From JAEZJZ01 sp964450265 (GTDB lineage: Bacteria > Bacillota > UBA994 > UBA5500): DNA of 10,789 nt. The stretch is taken from NCBI GenBank assembly GCA_964450265.1, contig CAYVCY010000070.1:1-10789 (forward strand), given 5' to 3'. The notes under the pieces are model-generated. The model was given only the letters and a program-made list of their open reading frames with translations, was not told the DNA's origin and did no database searches. A program made the translations under genes and the position numbers. Below are positions 1-6,123 of this stretch, piece after piece (positions within the stretch are counted from its first letter, which is position 1; each line of letters starts with the position of its first letter).

Positions 1-86
1 GAACGGCAACTTGGTATGACTGTAGTGTGTTCTTGGCAACAACAGTGTACAGTATAAGGGTAAGAAGAAAGCTGGCGAGGTGTAAC

Positions 87-680
87 ATGCCCAAGCAACT
101 TTTCGGCCGCATCGCGCCCATCTACAGTCTGTTTTATAATTACCAAAAGAAGAGTTACGGGCGTGTTCTTGATTCCGCGATGGGCCAATCCGTCCTTGCC
201 GAGCATCAAACGATAATTGACGTGGGCTGTGGGACAGGGGCACTTTGCGCTGCCCTAGCGGAGCGGGGTTTTTTGGTTACGGGTATCGATCCTGAGCAAA
301 AGATGATTGACGTTGCCGTGAGGAAGGCTGGTGATGTCAATATTGCTTTTTTGGAGGCGGATGTGCTCAAGGGGTTGCCCTTTGCACCCTACAGCTTTGA
401 TATTGCCATTGCTTCTTATGTAGCACACGGATTGCAGAGGCGGGAGCGGCAGGTGATGTATAAGGAAATGGCCAGGGTAGCGAAGCATCTGGTCATTCTC
501 CAGGACTTCAGCGAACGGCGTTCTCGGCTGATCGATCTCGTCGAAACCCTTGAAGGCAGCGACTATTTCGGCTTTATCGAGGCGATACGGGAGGAAATGG
601 TGGAAAGCTTTGCCGACGTGCAATTCATCGAGGCCGGGCCGTGGTCTATGTGGTATGTAGGACGAATTTGTGATTACTGA
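87..680 (+). CDS. Class I SAM-dependent methyltransferase
   Basis: This gene encodes a soluble Rossmann-fold methyltransferase of the Methyltransf_11/UbiE-like type, about 197 residues long. Motif I (DVGCGTG) is at about residues 45-51, and the acidic post-I motif (GIDPEQKM) is at about 66-73. Motif II is visible as LPFAPYSFDIAIAS at about 97-110. The substrate cannot be told from sequence. I chose the ATG at 87 because AGGTG lies just upstream and the family usually starts a few residues before the 'iAp.Yd.fy' region (here RIAPIYSLFYNY). The frame stays open upstream to a GTG at 27, but those extra 20 residues are basic and look non-coding. The stop at 680 is followed in the same frame by an acetyltransferase relic. 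Fold assignment is firm; substrate is unknown. Confidence 0.85.
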   Translation: MPKQLFGRIAPIYSLFYNYQKKSYGRVLDSAMGQSVLAEHQTIIDVGCGTGALCAALAERGFLVTGIDPEQKMIDVAVRKAGDVNIAFLEADVLKGLPFAPYSFDIAIASYVAHGLQRRERQVMYKEMARVAKHLVILQDFSERRSRLIDLVETLEGSDYFGFIEAIREEMVESFADVQFIEAGPWSMWYVGRICDY

Positions 681-812
681 CGAATCCAATCCAATCAGGA
701 TGCTACAAAACTCTATGAAAAAACGGGCGGCTATAAAGAGAATGTCGACGTCGTTATGTTCGTATACAATCTATTTCGAGGGGATGATCATAATGTCTGC
801 ATTCGATTTTAA
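681..812 (+). pseudogene. Relic of a GNAT N-acetyltransferase (C-terminal end only)
   Basis: Immediately after the methyltransferase stop, and in the same frame, there is an open stretch of about 43 codons ending in TAA at 810-812. It reads NQDATKLYEKTGG, then a hydrophobic run VDVVMFVYNLF. This matches the C-terminal part of GNAT acetyltransferases: the 'N..A..LYek.Gg' acetyl-CoA-binding motif followed by the last beta strand, as in AAC(3)-I-like members. The N-terminal half of the domain is absent and there is no start codon or ribosome binding site of its own. Its 3' end overlaps the start of the GyrI-like gene in another frame. I read it as the stub left by a deletion that fused the locus to the methyltransferase gene. 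It is short, so chance resemblance cannot be excluded. Confidence 0.5.
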
Positions 813-1425
813 GAAAGAATTTAAAGAACTTTATCGGCCGACGCAGAAACCAAGTATGATCGATGTGCCACAGATGCGCTTCATGATGGTGGACGGCCAA
901 GGCGACCCCAATACTTCTCCGCTCTATCAGGCGGCCGTGGAAGTGCTATATGGCTTATCCTATTCCATCAAGATGAGCAAGAAGCAGGGCGATCAGCCAA
1001 TCGGTTACTTCGATTACGTGGTGCCACCGCTGGAGGGATTGTGGCTGCTAGAGGGGCCTTTCGATGGCAGTGTTAGCGGGCGAAAGGACGAATTCAGTTG
1101 GGTGATGATGATCCGTCAGCCAGAGTTCGTTACTCCACAAGTTTTCGAAGCCGCGAAGCTGAAGTTGTCCAAGACGAAGCCGCATCTGGATACATCAATG
1201 GCTCGGTTGGAGGATTTTAAGGAGGGCTTGTGCGCACAGATTCTGCATATCGGCTCCTACGATCACGAGCCACCTACTGTCGCGGTGCTGGAGGAGTTCA
1301 TTCACGCGAATGGACACCGCACGGAGATGTCTGGTTTGCGACAGCACCACGAGATCTACCTCTCTGACCCCCGCAAGACTGCACCTGAGAAACTGAAAAC
1401 CATAATTCGGCATCCAATTGTCTGA
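793..1425 (+). CDS. GyrI-like small-molecule-binding domain protein
   Basis: The 210-residue product is a stand-alone GyrI-like (AraC effector-binding-like, SOUL/GyrI fold) protein. The N-terminus MSAFDFKKEFKELYRP and the 'VPQMRFMMVDGQGDPN' segment are typical of this family, as is the C-terminal block HHEIYLSDPRK (about residues 185-195) followed by KLKTIIRHP. The central GLCAQILHIGSYDHEP segment is the usual ligand-pocket strand. Members bind hydrophobic or cationic small molecules, and some hydrolyse or sequester toxic compounds; which applies here is unknown. There is no DNA-binding domain, so it is not a transcription factor itself. The ATG at 793 is preceded by GAGGGG with nine bases of spacing, and the frame extending back to 670 is rejected as start. 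It is about 110 bases downstream of the methyltransferase and may share its transcript. Confidence 0.85.
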   Translation: MSAFDFKKEFKELYRPTQKPSMIDVPQMRFMMVDGQGDPNTSPLYQAAVEVLYGLSYSIKMSKKQGDQPIGYFDYVVPPLEGLWLLEGPFDGSVSGRKDEFSWVMMIRQPEFVTPQVFEAAKLKLSKTKPHLDTSMARLEDFKEGLCAQILHIGSYDHEPPTVAVLEEFIHANGHRTEMSGLRQHHEIYLSDPRKTAPEKLKTIIRHPIV

Positions 1426-1440
1426 AGCAGCTACCGGGAT

Positions 1441-1488
1441 CAGCCACGGGGACCGTACCTTTGGCTGGTTCTCATTTTCTCAATGAGA
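1441..1488. repeat. Palindromic repeat remnant (REP/MITE-like half element)
   Basis: The non-coding gap after the GyrI-like gene holds nested inverted repeats: CAGCCA (1441-1446) with TGGCTG (1462-1467), ACGG-GGA-CCGT (1446-1456), and TCTCATT (1470-1476) with AATGAGA (1482-1488) around a five-base loop. From memory, blocks of this type (CACGGGGAC..., then GGTTCTCATTTTCTCAATGAGAACC) occur as dispersed long palindromes in Clostridia genomes. Here the left arm and loop are kept, but the right arm breaks down after AATGAGA, so it looks like a decayed half copy. It has no run of T, so a terminator is unlikely. Confidence 0.45.
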
Positions 1489-1558
1489 GTTGTTGTCGCC
1501 AGAAGACGGAGTGGCAGAGGGCTAGATGATTATCTTGAAAAAGCGGAGGCGTGTGGTG

Positions 1559-1849
1559 ATGCATGATTATATCTTGTTATTTGGCGTCGTCTATCTTCTC
1601 GGTGTTAGTATTTGGGCAGCCGGGCTGGTCTTGTACGACAAGCGCGCCGCCAAGCGAGGTTCCTGGCGCATAAAAGAGCGGACGTTGCTCTTGACCTCCG
1701 CTCTAGGCGGATCTTTTGCCATGCTGATTGCCATGCGCCTGGTACGTCACAAGACTCAGCATGCCAAGTTCATGGTTGGCATTCCTGCAATCATCGTTCT
1801 GCAGATTGCGGCAGGCTTGTTTGTGTGGTCTCGGTTGGGGCCCAGATGA
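1559..1849 (+). CDS. DUF1294 family small membrane protein
   Basis: This is a 96-residue integral membrane protein of the DUF1294 family, whose function is unknown. The family signature is clear: a first membrane segment (about residues 4-25), then YDKRAA (26-31), WRIKERTLL (36-44), the GGSF turn before a second hydrophobic stretch, RHKTQHAKF (63-71), and a last membrane helix (about 73-90). I prefer the ATG at 1559 because GGAGG lies at 1545-1549 with nine bases of spacing. An upstream in-frame ATG at 1526 would add eleven mostly basic residues and has only a weak AGAGGG in front. It stands between the repeat remnant and a small helical protein gene, with no clear functional link to either. 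Confidence 0.8.
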   Translation: MHDYILLFGVVYLLGVSIWAAGLVLYDKRAAKRGSWRIKERTLLLTSALGGSFAMLIAMRLVRHKTQHAKFMVGIPAIIVLQIAAGLFVWSRLGPR

Positions 1850-1918
1850 AACGCCGGTCTTTGGTTGCTGAAGAATGAATGAATCATCCCTGTTGCCTTA
1901 AGGAGGGATCAATCATCT

Positions 1919-2143
1919 ATGGAGGATTTTTCAATCATGGAATTACAGGAGGCGCACCGCGCCTTGTTATCGACACTCCACAAGTGCGAGAAAGTTAGAG
2001 AAAACGCGAGGTTGGGCAAGTCGCAGCAGACGCTGCTCGAGCGCCGCATAGCTGCTCTAAGAGTGGCATTGGTACTTATAGAAAAGGAGCAGGCATGCAT
2101 GGGACAGACGATGCATGGAGGTCGAGAGGAATGCTATGCGTGA
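1919..2143 (+). CDS. Small helical protein of unknown function
   Basis: This 74-residue soluble protein begins after a strong AAGGAGGG (1900-1907), eleven bases before the ATG. The core, from MELQEAHRALLSTLHKCEKV through LLERRIAALRVALVLIEKE, is predicted as two amphipathic helices, likely a helical hairpin or coiled coil. I have seen similar short proteins with an 'S/T-hKCEK ... L..RI.AL..AL.LIe.E' pattern in anaerobic Firmicutes but know no function. An alternative start is the ATG at 1937, which would give MELQEAH. The C-terminal tail (about residue 58 on) is irregular and Cys/Met-rich. Its stop codon lies within the left arm of the terminator, so translation to the end may affect that hairpin. 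No signal peptide or known domain is visible. Confidence 0.65.
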   Translation: MEDFSIMELQEAHRALLSTLHKCEKVRENARLGKSQQTLLERRIAALRVALVLIEKEQACMGQTMHGGREECYA

Positions 2144-2171
2144 GATCATAACTCACGCATAGCGTTTTTTT
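2133..2171 (+). terminator. Rho-independent terminator with perfect 12-bp stem
   Basis: GCTATGCGTGAG (2133-2144) pairs perfectly with CTCACGCATAGC (2152-2163) around a seven-base loop. It is followed, after one G, by seven T (2165-2171). The stop codon of the small helical protein gene (TGA, 2141-2143) is inside the left arm. Confidence 0.93.
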
Positions 2172-2269
2172 GTGCGAGTTTACAGTAACCAGAATCGATT
2201 CATCTGGTTGCGGGACAGGCCACGAACAAGATACTGAGCAGATAGTCACGATATCCTCGACAGAAATTG

Positions 2270-2298
2270 TTGGCAAATTGATATCAAAATGATATCAT
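2270..2298 (+). promoter_or_regulatory. Sigma-A-type promoter of the SPFH/RHH operon
   Basis: TTGGCA (2270-2275) and TATCAT (2293-2298) are separated by 17 bases, each close to the vegetative consensus. The SPFH start codon is 28 bases beyond the -10 box, with AGGAGGTG (2311-2318) between. The -10 box and spacer overlap the two TGATATCA boxes. Confidence 0.6.
2279..2297. promoter_or_regulatory. Tandem palindromic operator, two TGATATCA boxes
   Basis: Two identical, perfectly self-complementary octamers, TGATATCA, lie at 2279-2286 and 2290-2297. Their centres are 11 bp apart, about one helical turn, so both face the same side of the DNA. Ribbon-helix-helix proteins such as Arc and MetJ bind repeated sites at this kind of spacing, and the operon encodes an Arc-like protein. 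The boxes cover the promoter spacer and -10, so binding would block RNA polymerase. A weaker GATATC core is at 2250-2255. Autorepression is inferred. Confidence 0.55.
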
Positions 2299-2326
2299 AA
2301 GGATAACACGAGGAGGTGTCAATTCC

Positions 2327-3343
2327 ATGGAAGAAAAATCGTTAAGAGGCAAGTCTGGCATGGCGGCGCTAATAGTTTTGTTGGTTCTCTATTTGCTCGC
2401 TATCGGCTTTGTCGTCGTCGGGGCAATCGGGCTAGGCAAAGCAACTTGGGCGACGGTGATCTTCATCGTCGGCATCGTTTGGCTGCTGGTCGGAGCCATC
2501 CCATTTGCTGGTCTCAAGGTCATTCGCCCGCAGGAGGCGCTAGTTCTCACTCTTTTTGGCAAGTATAGTGGCACTCTGAAGGAAGAGGGCTTCTTCTTTG
2601 TACACCCTTTCTCTAGTGCTGTGAATCCGGCTGCGCAGACCAAACTGGGTCAAAGTCATGATGTGGATGGCGGCAACAAGCGGAAGTCGTCAGAGCCAAA
2701 TAGCTCTGCCTCGCCGCAGAGCTTGTTGAGCAAGAAAATATCCCTCAAAGTGATGACGCTGAACAATTCGCGGCAGAAAGTGAACGATGCCCTGGGTAAT
2801 CCCGTGGAAGTCGGGGTTGCCGTGATGTGGAGGGTGGCGGACACGGCTAAGGCAGCCTTCAATGTGGACAATTACAAAGAATATCTCTCTCTGCAATGTG
2901 ACGCGGCGGTGAGGAATATTGTCCGGATCTACCCCTACGACGTAGCCCCGAACATCGACACCACCGGCGATGGGGAGGCGGACGAAGGCAGTCTCCGCGG
3001 ATCGAGCGGTGTGGTCGCCGAGAGAATTCGCCAGGAAATCCAGGACAAGGTTGGAATCGCCGGCCTAGAGATTCTGGAGGCCAGAATTACTTTTCTGGCC
3101 TACGCTACGGAGATCGCCTCTGTGATGTTACAGCGTCAACAGGCCAGTGCGATCATCGATGCCCGTGCGATGATCGTGGATGGCGCGGTCAGTATGGTGG
3201 AAATGGCCCTCGACAAATTGAGCGAGAACGACATCGTCGAGCTGGATGAAGAGCGTAAAGCTGCGATGGTGTCCAACCTGTTAGTCATCCTCTGCGGGAA
3301 TCGGGACGCCCAACCGGTCGTGAACAGCGGCAGCCTCTATTAA
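2327..3343 (+). CDS. SPFH/band-7 domain membrane protein
   Basis: This 338-residue member of the SPFH (stomatin/prohibitin/flotillin/HflK) superfamily is anchored in the membrane by two N-terminal helices at about residues 12-35 and 41-61. The SPFH domain begins with KVIRPQEALVLTLFGKYSGTL (about 64-84) and continues through NPVEVGVAVMWRVADTAKA (about 158-176) to RIRQEIQDKVGIAGLEILEARIT. A hydrophilic Ser/Asn/Lys-rich insert sits at about 108-133, within the first part of the domain. The long C-terminal coiled coil of flotillins is missing; a shorter helical tail ends the protein. Such proteins form oligomeric membrane scaffolds that organise microdomains or guard proteases, but no partner protease or NfeD gene is present. 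The start follows AGGAGGTG with eight bases of spacing. It is co-transcribed with the RHH regulator four bases downstream. Confidence 0.88.
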   Translation: MEEKSLRGKSGMAALIVLLVLYLLAIGFVVVGAIGLGKATWATVIFIVGIVWLLVGAIPFAGLKVIRPQEALVLTLFGKYSGTLKEEGFFFVHPFSSAVNPAAQTKLGQSHDVDGGNKRKSSEPNSSASPQSLLSKKISLKVMTLNNSRQKVNDALGNPVEVGVAVMWRVADTAKAAFNVDNYKEYLSLQCDAAVRNIVRIYPYDVAPNIDTTGDGEADEGSLRGSSGVVAERIRQEIQDKVGIAGLEILEARITFLAYATEIASVMLQRQQASAIIDARAMIVDGAVSMVEMALDKLSENDIVELDEERKAAMVSNLLVILCGNRDAQPVVNSGSLY

Positions 3344-3347
3344 GATC

Positions 3348-3557
3348 GTGGCAAATCGCAAGAAACAGGTGCCATTAAGACTTTCTCAGCAGTTATATGA
3401 GAAACTTGCCGCCTGGGCGGAGGATGACTTTCGCTCTCTTAACGGGCAAATCGAGTACTTGCTGACCGCTTGTGTGCGCCAGCGGGAAAAGAATGGCCGC
3501 CATGTGCCAGTGCGTTTTGAGGTAGACAGCGATGAAAGGTCTGAAGAGCCTCTTTAG
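3348..3557 (+). CDS. Arc-like ribbon-helix-helix DNA-binding protein
   Basis: The 69-residue product has the ribbon-helix-helix layout: a beta strand KQVPLRLS (about residues 6-13), helix A (about 14-27, QLYEKLAAWAEDD), the RSLNGQIEYLL turn and helix B (about 29-46). The RS-N-x-x-I pattern is that of the Arc family. RHH proteins dimerise through the strand, which sits in the major groove, and usually repress their own operon. The tail (after about 50) is polar and probably disordered. It starts with GTG four bases after the SPFH stop, with only a weak ribosome binding site, so translation is probably coupled to the upstream gene. The likely target is the pair of TGATATCA boxes at 2279-2297. 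It could instead be an antitoxin-like partner of the SPFH protein, but no toxin is seen. Confidence 0.82.
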   Translation: MANRKKQVPLRLSQQLYEKLAAWAEDDFRSLNGQIEYLLTACVRQREKNGRHVPVRFEVDSDERSEEPL

Positions 3558-3586
3558 CAGTGGGAGAAGTGGGCATGATATGCACA

Positions 3587-3623
3587 GAAGACCGCAAACC
3601 ATCTTCGATGGTTTGCGGTCTTC
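3587..3623 (+). terminator. Perfect 17-bp hairpin after the SPFH/RHH operon
   Basis: GAAGACCGCAAACCATC (3587-3603) pairs perfectly with GATGGTTTGCGGTCTTC (3607-3623) around the loop TTC. The T run after it is poor (the stem's own TTC, then TTGCG), so termination may rest on stem strength. It lies 30 bases after the RHH stop codon. Confidence 0.7.
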
Positions 3624-3680
3624 TTGCGTCAATTCACCGGTGGCTGCGAGCGGATAGGCGAGAGAATCTGATGAGGACGC

Positions 3681-3710
3681 TTGCTTGCGCTTATCCCCCA
3701 AGTATATGAT
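3681..3710 (+). promoter_or_regulatory. Possible promoter of MATE gene and trmO
   Basis: TTGCTT (3681-3686) and TATGAT (3705-3710) are separated by 18 bases. This would place the transcript start near 3717, about 30 bases before the ATG at 3747. The -35 match is weak, but the position just after a terminator and before a two-gene run supports it. Confidence 0.35.
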
Positions 3711-3746
3711 AGTGCATGGCTACCACGAGAAAGGCAGGATAGGCTC

Positions 3747-5180
3747 ATGCAAATTGCGTTCGCTCCTAGGCTCTGGTCTCGTTTCAGAGATAGGTTTATT
3801 GGGGACAAGAGGTTCTATCAGGCAGTCCTGGCTCTCATCGTGCCGATCATCATCCAGAATACCGTATCTAATATCGTCAACTTGCTGGACAACGTCATGG
3901 TCGGGGCTCTAGGCACAGCCCAGATGTCGGGGGTGGCGATCGCCAGCCAGCTAATGTTTGTCTTCAATCTGGCCATTTTTGGGGCAATCTCCGGAGCGGG
4001 CATCTATGGAGCCCAATTCGCGGGGGCGCGAAACTGGGAAGGCTTCAGGCAAACCTTTCGGACCAAACTGCTGGTTTCATTGGTTGTCACTGGTCTGGGT
4101 GTGTTTCTTCTCACGCGCTGGCCCGATACCTTCATTTCTCTTTATCTTCAAGGCGAAGGAGATGCCGCTCATGCGGCAACTATGCTGCTGCATGGGAGGA
4201 AATACCTGGCTATCATGCTCTGGGGGCTTTTGCCGTTCGCCCTCACCCAATGCTATAGTAGTGCTTTGAGGGAATCCGGTGAGACGCTCCTGCCGATGGT
4301 CTCTAGTCTTTCGGCAGTATCTGTGAACCTCATTTTCAACTACGTGCTCATCTATGGGAAATTTGGGTTCCCCGCTTTAGGTGTGTCAGGTGCAGCCATT
4401 GCCACTGTACTCAGTCGTTTCGTGGAGCTTGCGGTCGTAGTCTTTTTCTCATATAGGGATCGCATCAGGTATCACTTTATGTCTGGTGTCTATCGTCGTT
4501 TCCGTATTGAAAAGGACCTGGCCAAGAGCATCGCCAAGAGAGGGATCCCACTGTTAGCCAACGAGTTGCTCTGGTCACTGAGCATGGTCACCATCACGCA
4601 GATATTTTCTACCCGGGGGTTGATCGTTGTGGCAGGGCTCAATATCGCCACCACCATAGGCAATCTGTTCAATGTTTTCTTCTTGTCCATGGGCATGGCA
4701 GTAGCTGTGATGACAGGGCAAGCCCTGGGCGCAAATGACGTGGGGTTGGCTAGGAAACAGATTTGGCGGTTTCTCTTTTTCAGCGTCGGCGTCTGCCTGG
4801 TGCTGGGTACCGCTTTGGCTGTCAGTGCGGGTCCCATCGCCATGATTTACAATACTGAGCCAGATGTGCGTCGCCTAGCCATCGTGTTCATGCGCACAAA
4901 CGCCATGTATATGGCTTTTCACGCTATCGCTCACTGTAGCTACTTCGCCATACGTTCTGGGGGCAACACCTTGATCACTATGCTTTTTGATAGTGTCTAT
5001 TCATGGGTTGTGATAGTGCCTTTTACTTACTTCATGGTGAACTTCACCACAATAGATATCCAGCTGCTCTATCCGCTTTGTCACCTAACCGACTTCGTGA
5101 AGGCTATTCTGGGTGTAATAGTGGTCAGTATGGGCTTTTGGGCTCGCAACCTGGTTCAAAGGGAACAGATTCAAACCTGA
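3747..5180 (+). CDS. MATE family multidrug/sodium antiporter
   Basis: This 477-residue polytopic membrane protein is a MATE exporter, which moves cationic drugs or metabolites outward in exchange for Na+ or H+. After a short basic N-terminus, the first helix and loop read VPIIIQNTVSNIVNLLDNVMVGALGTAQMSGVAIASQ, the hallmark MATE opening. The two-lobe organisation repeats in the second half (KRGIPLLANELLWSLSMVTITQIFSTRGL). Length fits the family and about twelve membrane helices are expected. I chose the ATG at 3747 (preceded by AGGATAGG) because the longer frame from a TTG at 3681 would overlap the probable promoter. trmO follows 24 bases later. The substrate cannot be predicted. A second, convergent MATE gene in this window has a clearly different sequence and is not a recent duplicate. 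Confidence 0.92.
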   Translation: MQIAFAPRLWSRFRDRFIGDKRFYQAVLALIVPIIIQNTVSNIVNLLDNVMVGALGTAQMSGVAIASQLMFVFNLAIFGAISGAGIYGAQFAGARNWEGFRQTFRTKLLVSLVVTGLGVFLLTRWPDTFISLYLQGEGDAAHAATMLLHGRKYLAIMLWGLLPFALTQCYSSALRESGETLLPMVSSLSAVSVNLIFNYVLIYGKFGFPALGVSGAAIATVLSRFVELAVVVFFSYRDRIRYHFMSGVYRRFRIEKDLAKSIAKRGIPLLANELLWSLSMVTITQIFSTRGLIVVAGLNIATTIGNLFNVFFLSMGMAVAVMTGQALGANDVGLARKQIWRFLFFSVGVCLVLGTALAVSAGPIAMIYNTEPDVRRLAIVFMRTNAMYMAFHAIAHCSYFAIRSGGNTLITMLFDSVYSWVVIVPFTYFMVNFTTIDIQLLYPLCHLTDFVKAILGVIVVSMGFWARNLVQREQIQT

Positions 5181-5204
5181 ACCAAATCTAATGAGGTGAA
5201 CTAG

Positions 5205-5972
5205 ATGCCGATCGATAATTTCGATGCAACAGACGCACGGTCGCAAAACGGGAAACGTGAAGATCTCGCAGCAACAGGCAGTGCCCAGGATGGCTACTCC
5301 TTGAAGATCATCGGCCGGATCCGCACTGATTTGCCAACCAAGTTTGGCGTTCCGCGTCAGAGTGGCTTGGTCGCAGCTTTACAGGGGAGTATCGTATTTG
5401 AACCTGATTATCGCAATGCCGATGCCTTGCGGGGATTGCAGGATTTCTCCCACATCTGGCTGATCTGGGGGTTTTCTCAGTCGATGCGGGAGACCGCATC
5501 TCCTACCGTGCGGCCACCTAGGTGCGGCGGCAATCGGCGGCTGGGCGTGTTTGCGACTCGCTCTCCGTTTCGCCCCAACGCGATCGGTCTCTCATGTGTC
5601 GAATTGGAGAGCATAGAGCTGGCTACTGACCAAGGACCAATCATCCACGTTTCCGGGGTAGATATGGTTGACGGCACGCCTGTCTTCGATATCAAGCCTT
5701 ACTTGCCATACACGGATTGTCGTCCTGAGGCTACAGGGGGCTATACCGACCACCTTGATGATCGGACGCTTCAGGTTATTTTTCCAGGCGAATTGTTGCG
5801 TGTCATCCCCCGGGAGCATCATGCGGCCCTAATCGGCGTTCTTTCCCACGATCCGAGGCCGTCTTATCAAAAGGATACGGAGCGCATCTATGGTCTCGAG
5901 TTTGGTAGGTTTGACATTCGGTTCACCCTTCGAGAAAACGTGCTGACAGTATGCGAAGTTGTACCGTTATAG
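5205..5972 (+). CDS. trmO: tRNA t6A37 N6-methyltransferase TrmO
   Basis: This 255-residue protein belongs to the TrmO/YaeB/TsaA (UPF0066) family. The family uses SAM to methylate N6-threonylcarbamoyl-adenosine at position 37 of certain tRNAs, giving m6t6A, which helps decoding of ACY threonine codons. The beta-barrel SAM domain shows IGRIRTDLPTKFGVPRQ (about residues 36-52), GVFATRSPFRPNAIGLS (114-130) and DGTPVFDIKPYLPYTD (156-171). The C-terminal domain with DPRPSYQ (216-222) is present, as in the long E. coli type. About 30 poorly conserved residues precede the usual start, so a start at an internal codon is possible, but ATG 5205 has a good GAGGTG. It is probably co-transcribed with the MATE gene. 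No terminator is visible after it. Confidence 0.93.
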   Translation: MPIDNFDATDARSQNGKREDLAATGSAQDGYSLKIIGRIRTDLPTKFGVPRQSGLVAALQGSIVFEPDYRNADALRGLQDFSHIWLIWGFSQSMRETASPTVRPPRCGGNRRLGVFATRSPFRPNAIGLSCVELESIELATDQGPIIHVSGVDMVDGTPVFDIKPYLPYTDCRPEATGGYTDHLDDRTLQVIFPGELLRVIPREHHAALIGVLSHDPRPSYQKDTERIYGLEFGRFDIRFTLRENVLTVCEVVPL

Positions 5973-6123
5973 CCTTTGGTATCTTCGCAGTAAAGACGAT
6001 TTATTGCATGGTATCTGGGCATAGTTCATTTACTGGTGTCAAACTGACCCCACATATGATACCTTTATAGTCAAAGGTTAATAACTTGCTGCAGCATCAG
6101 CATGCAAAGGGGTAGATCAGGGA
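5973..6123. other. Intergenic gap with scattered GGTATC/GATACC motifs
   Basis: This 151-base gap between trmO and the kinase-like gene contains GGTATC at 5978-5983 and 6010-6015 and its reverse complement GATACC at 6058-6063. CCTTTGGTATC (5973-5983) is partly mirrored by GATACC and CAAAGG around 6058-6077. I see no convincing promoter or terminator, although a transcript start for the downstream gene would be expected here. Confidence 0.3.

Noticed and set aside
1..57. Possible 3' end of an upstream gene in frame 1 (stop TAA at 55-57)
   Set aside because: Only 18 codons, with no recognisable protein family and no other support.
3393..3701. A 102-codon open frame on the minus strand
   Set aside because: It crosses the RHH gene and its terminator hairpin on the opposite strand and has no recognisable domain.
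5686..5693. Additional CGATATCA resembling the SPFH operator inside trmO
   Set aside because: It is a single imperfect copy in conserved coding sequence (the FDIK codons), without a second box one turn away.
6034..6054. CTGGTGTCAAACTGACCCC as an insertion-sequence end
   Set aside because: No transposase fragment, partner inverted repeat or target duplication can be seen nearby. It is kept only as a side note to the intergenic gap.
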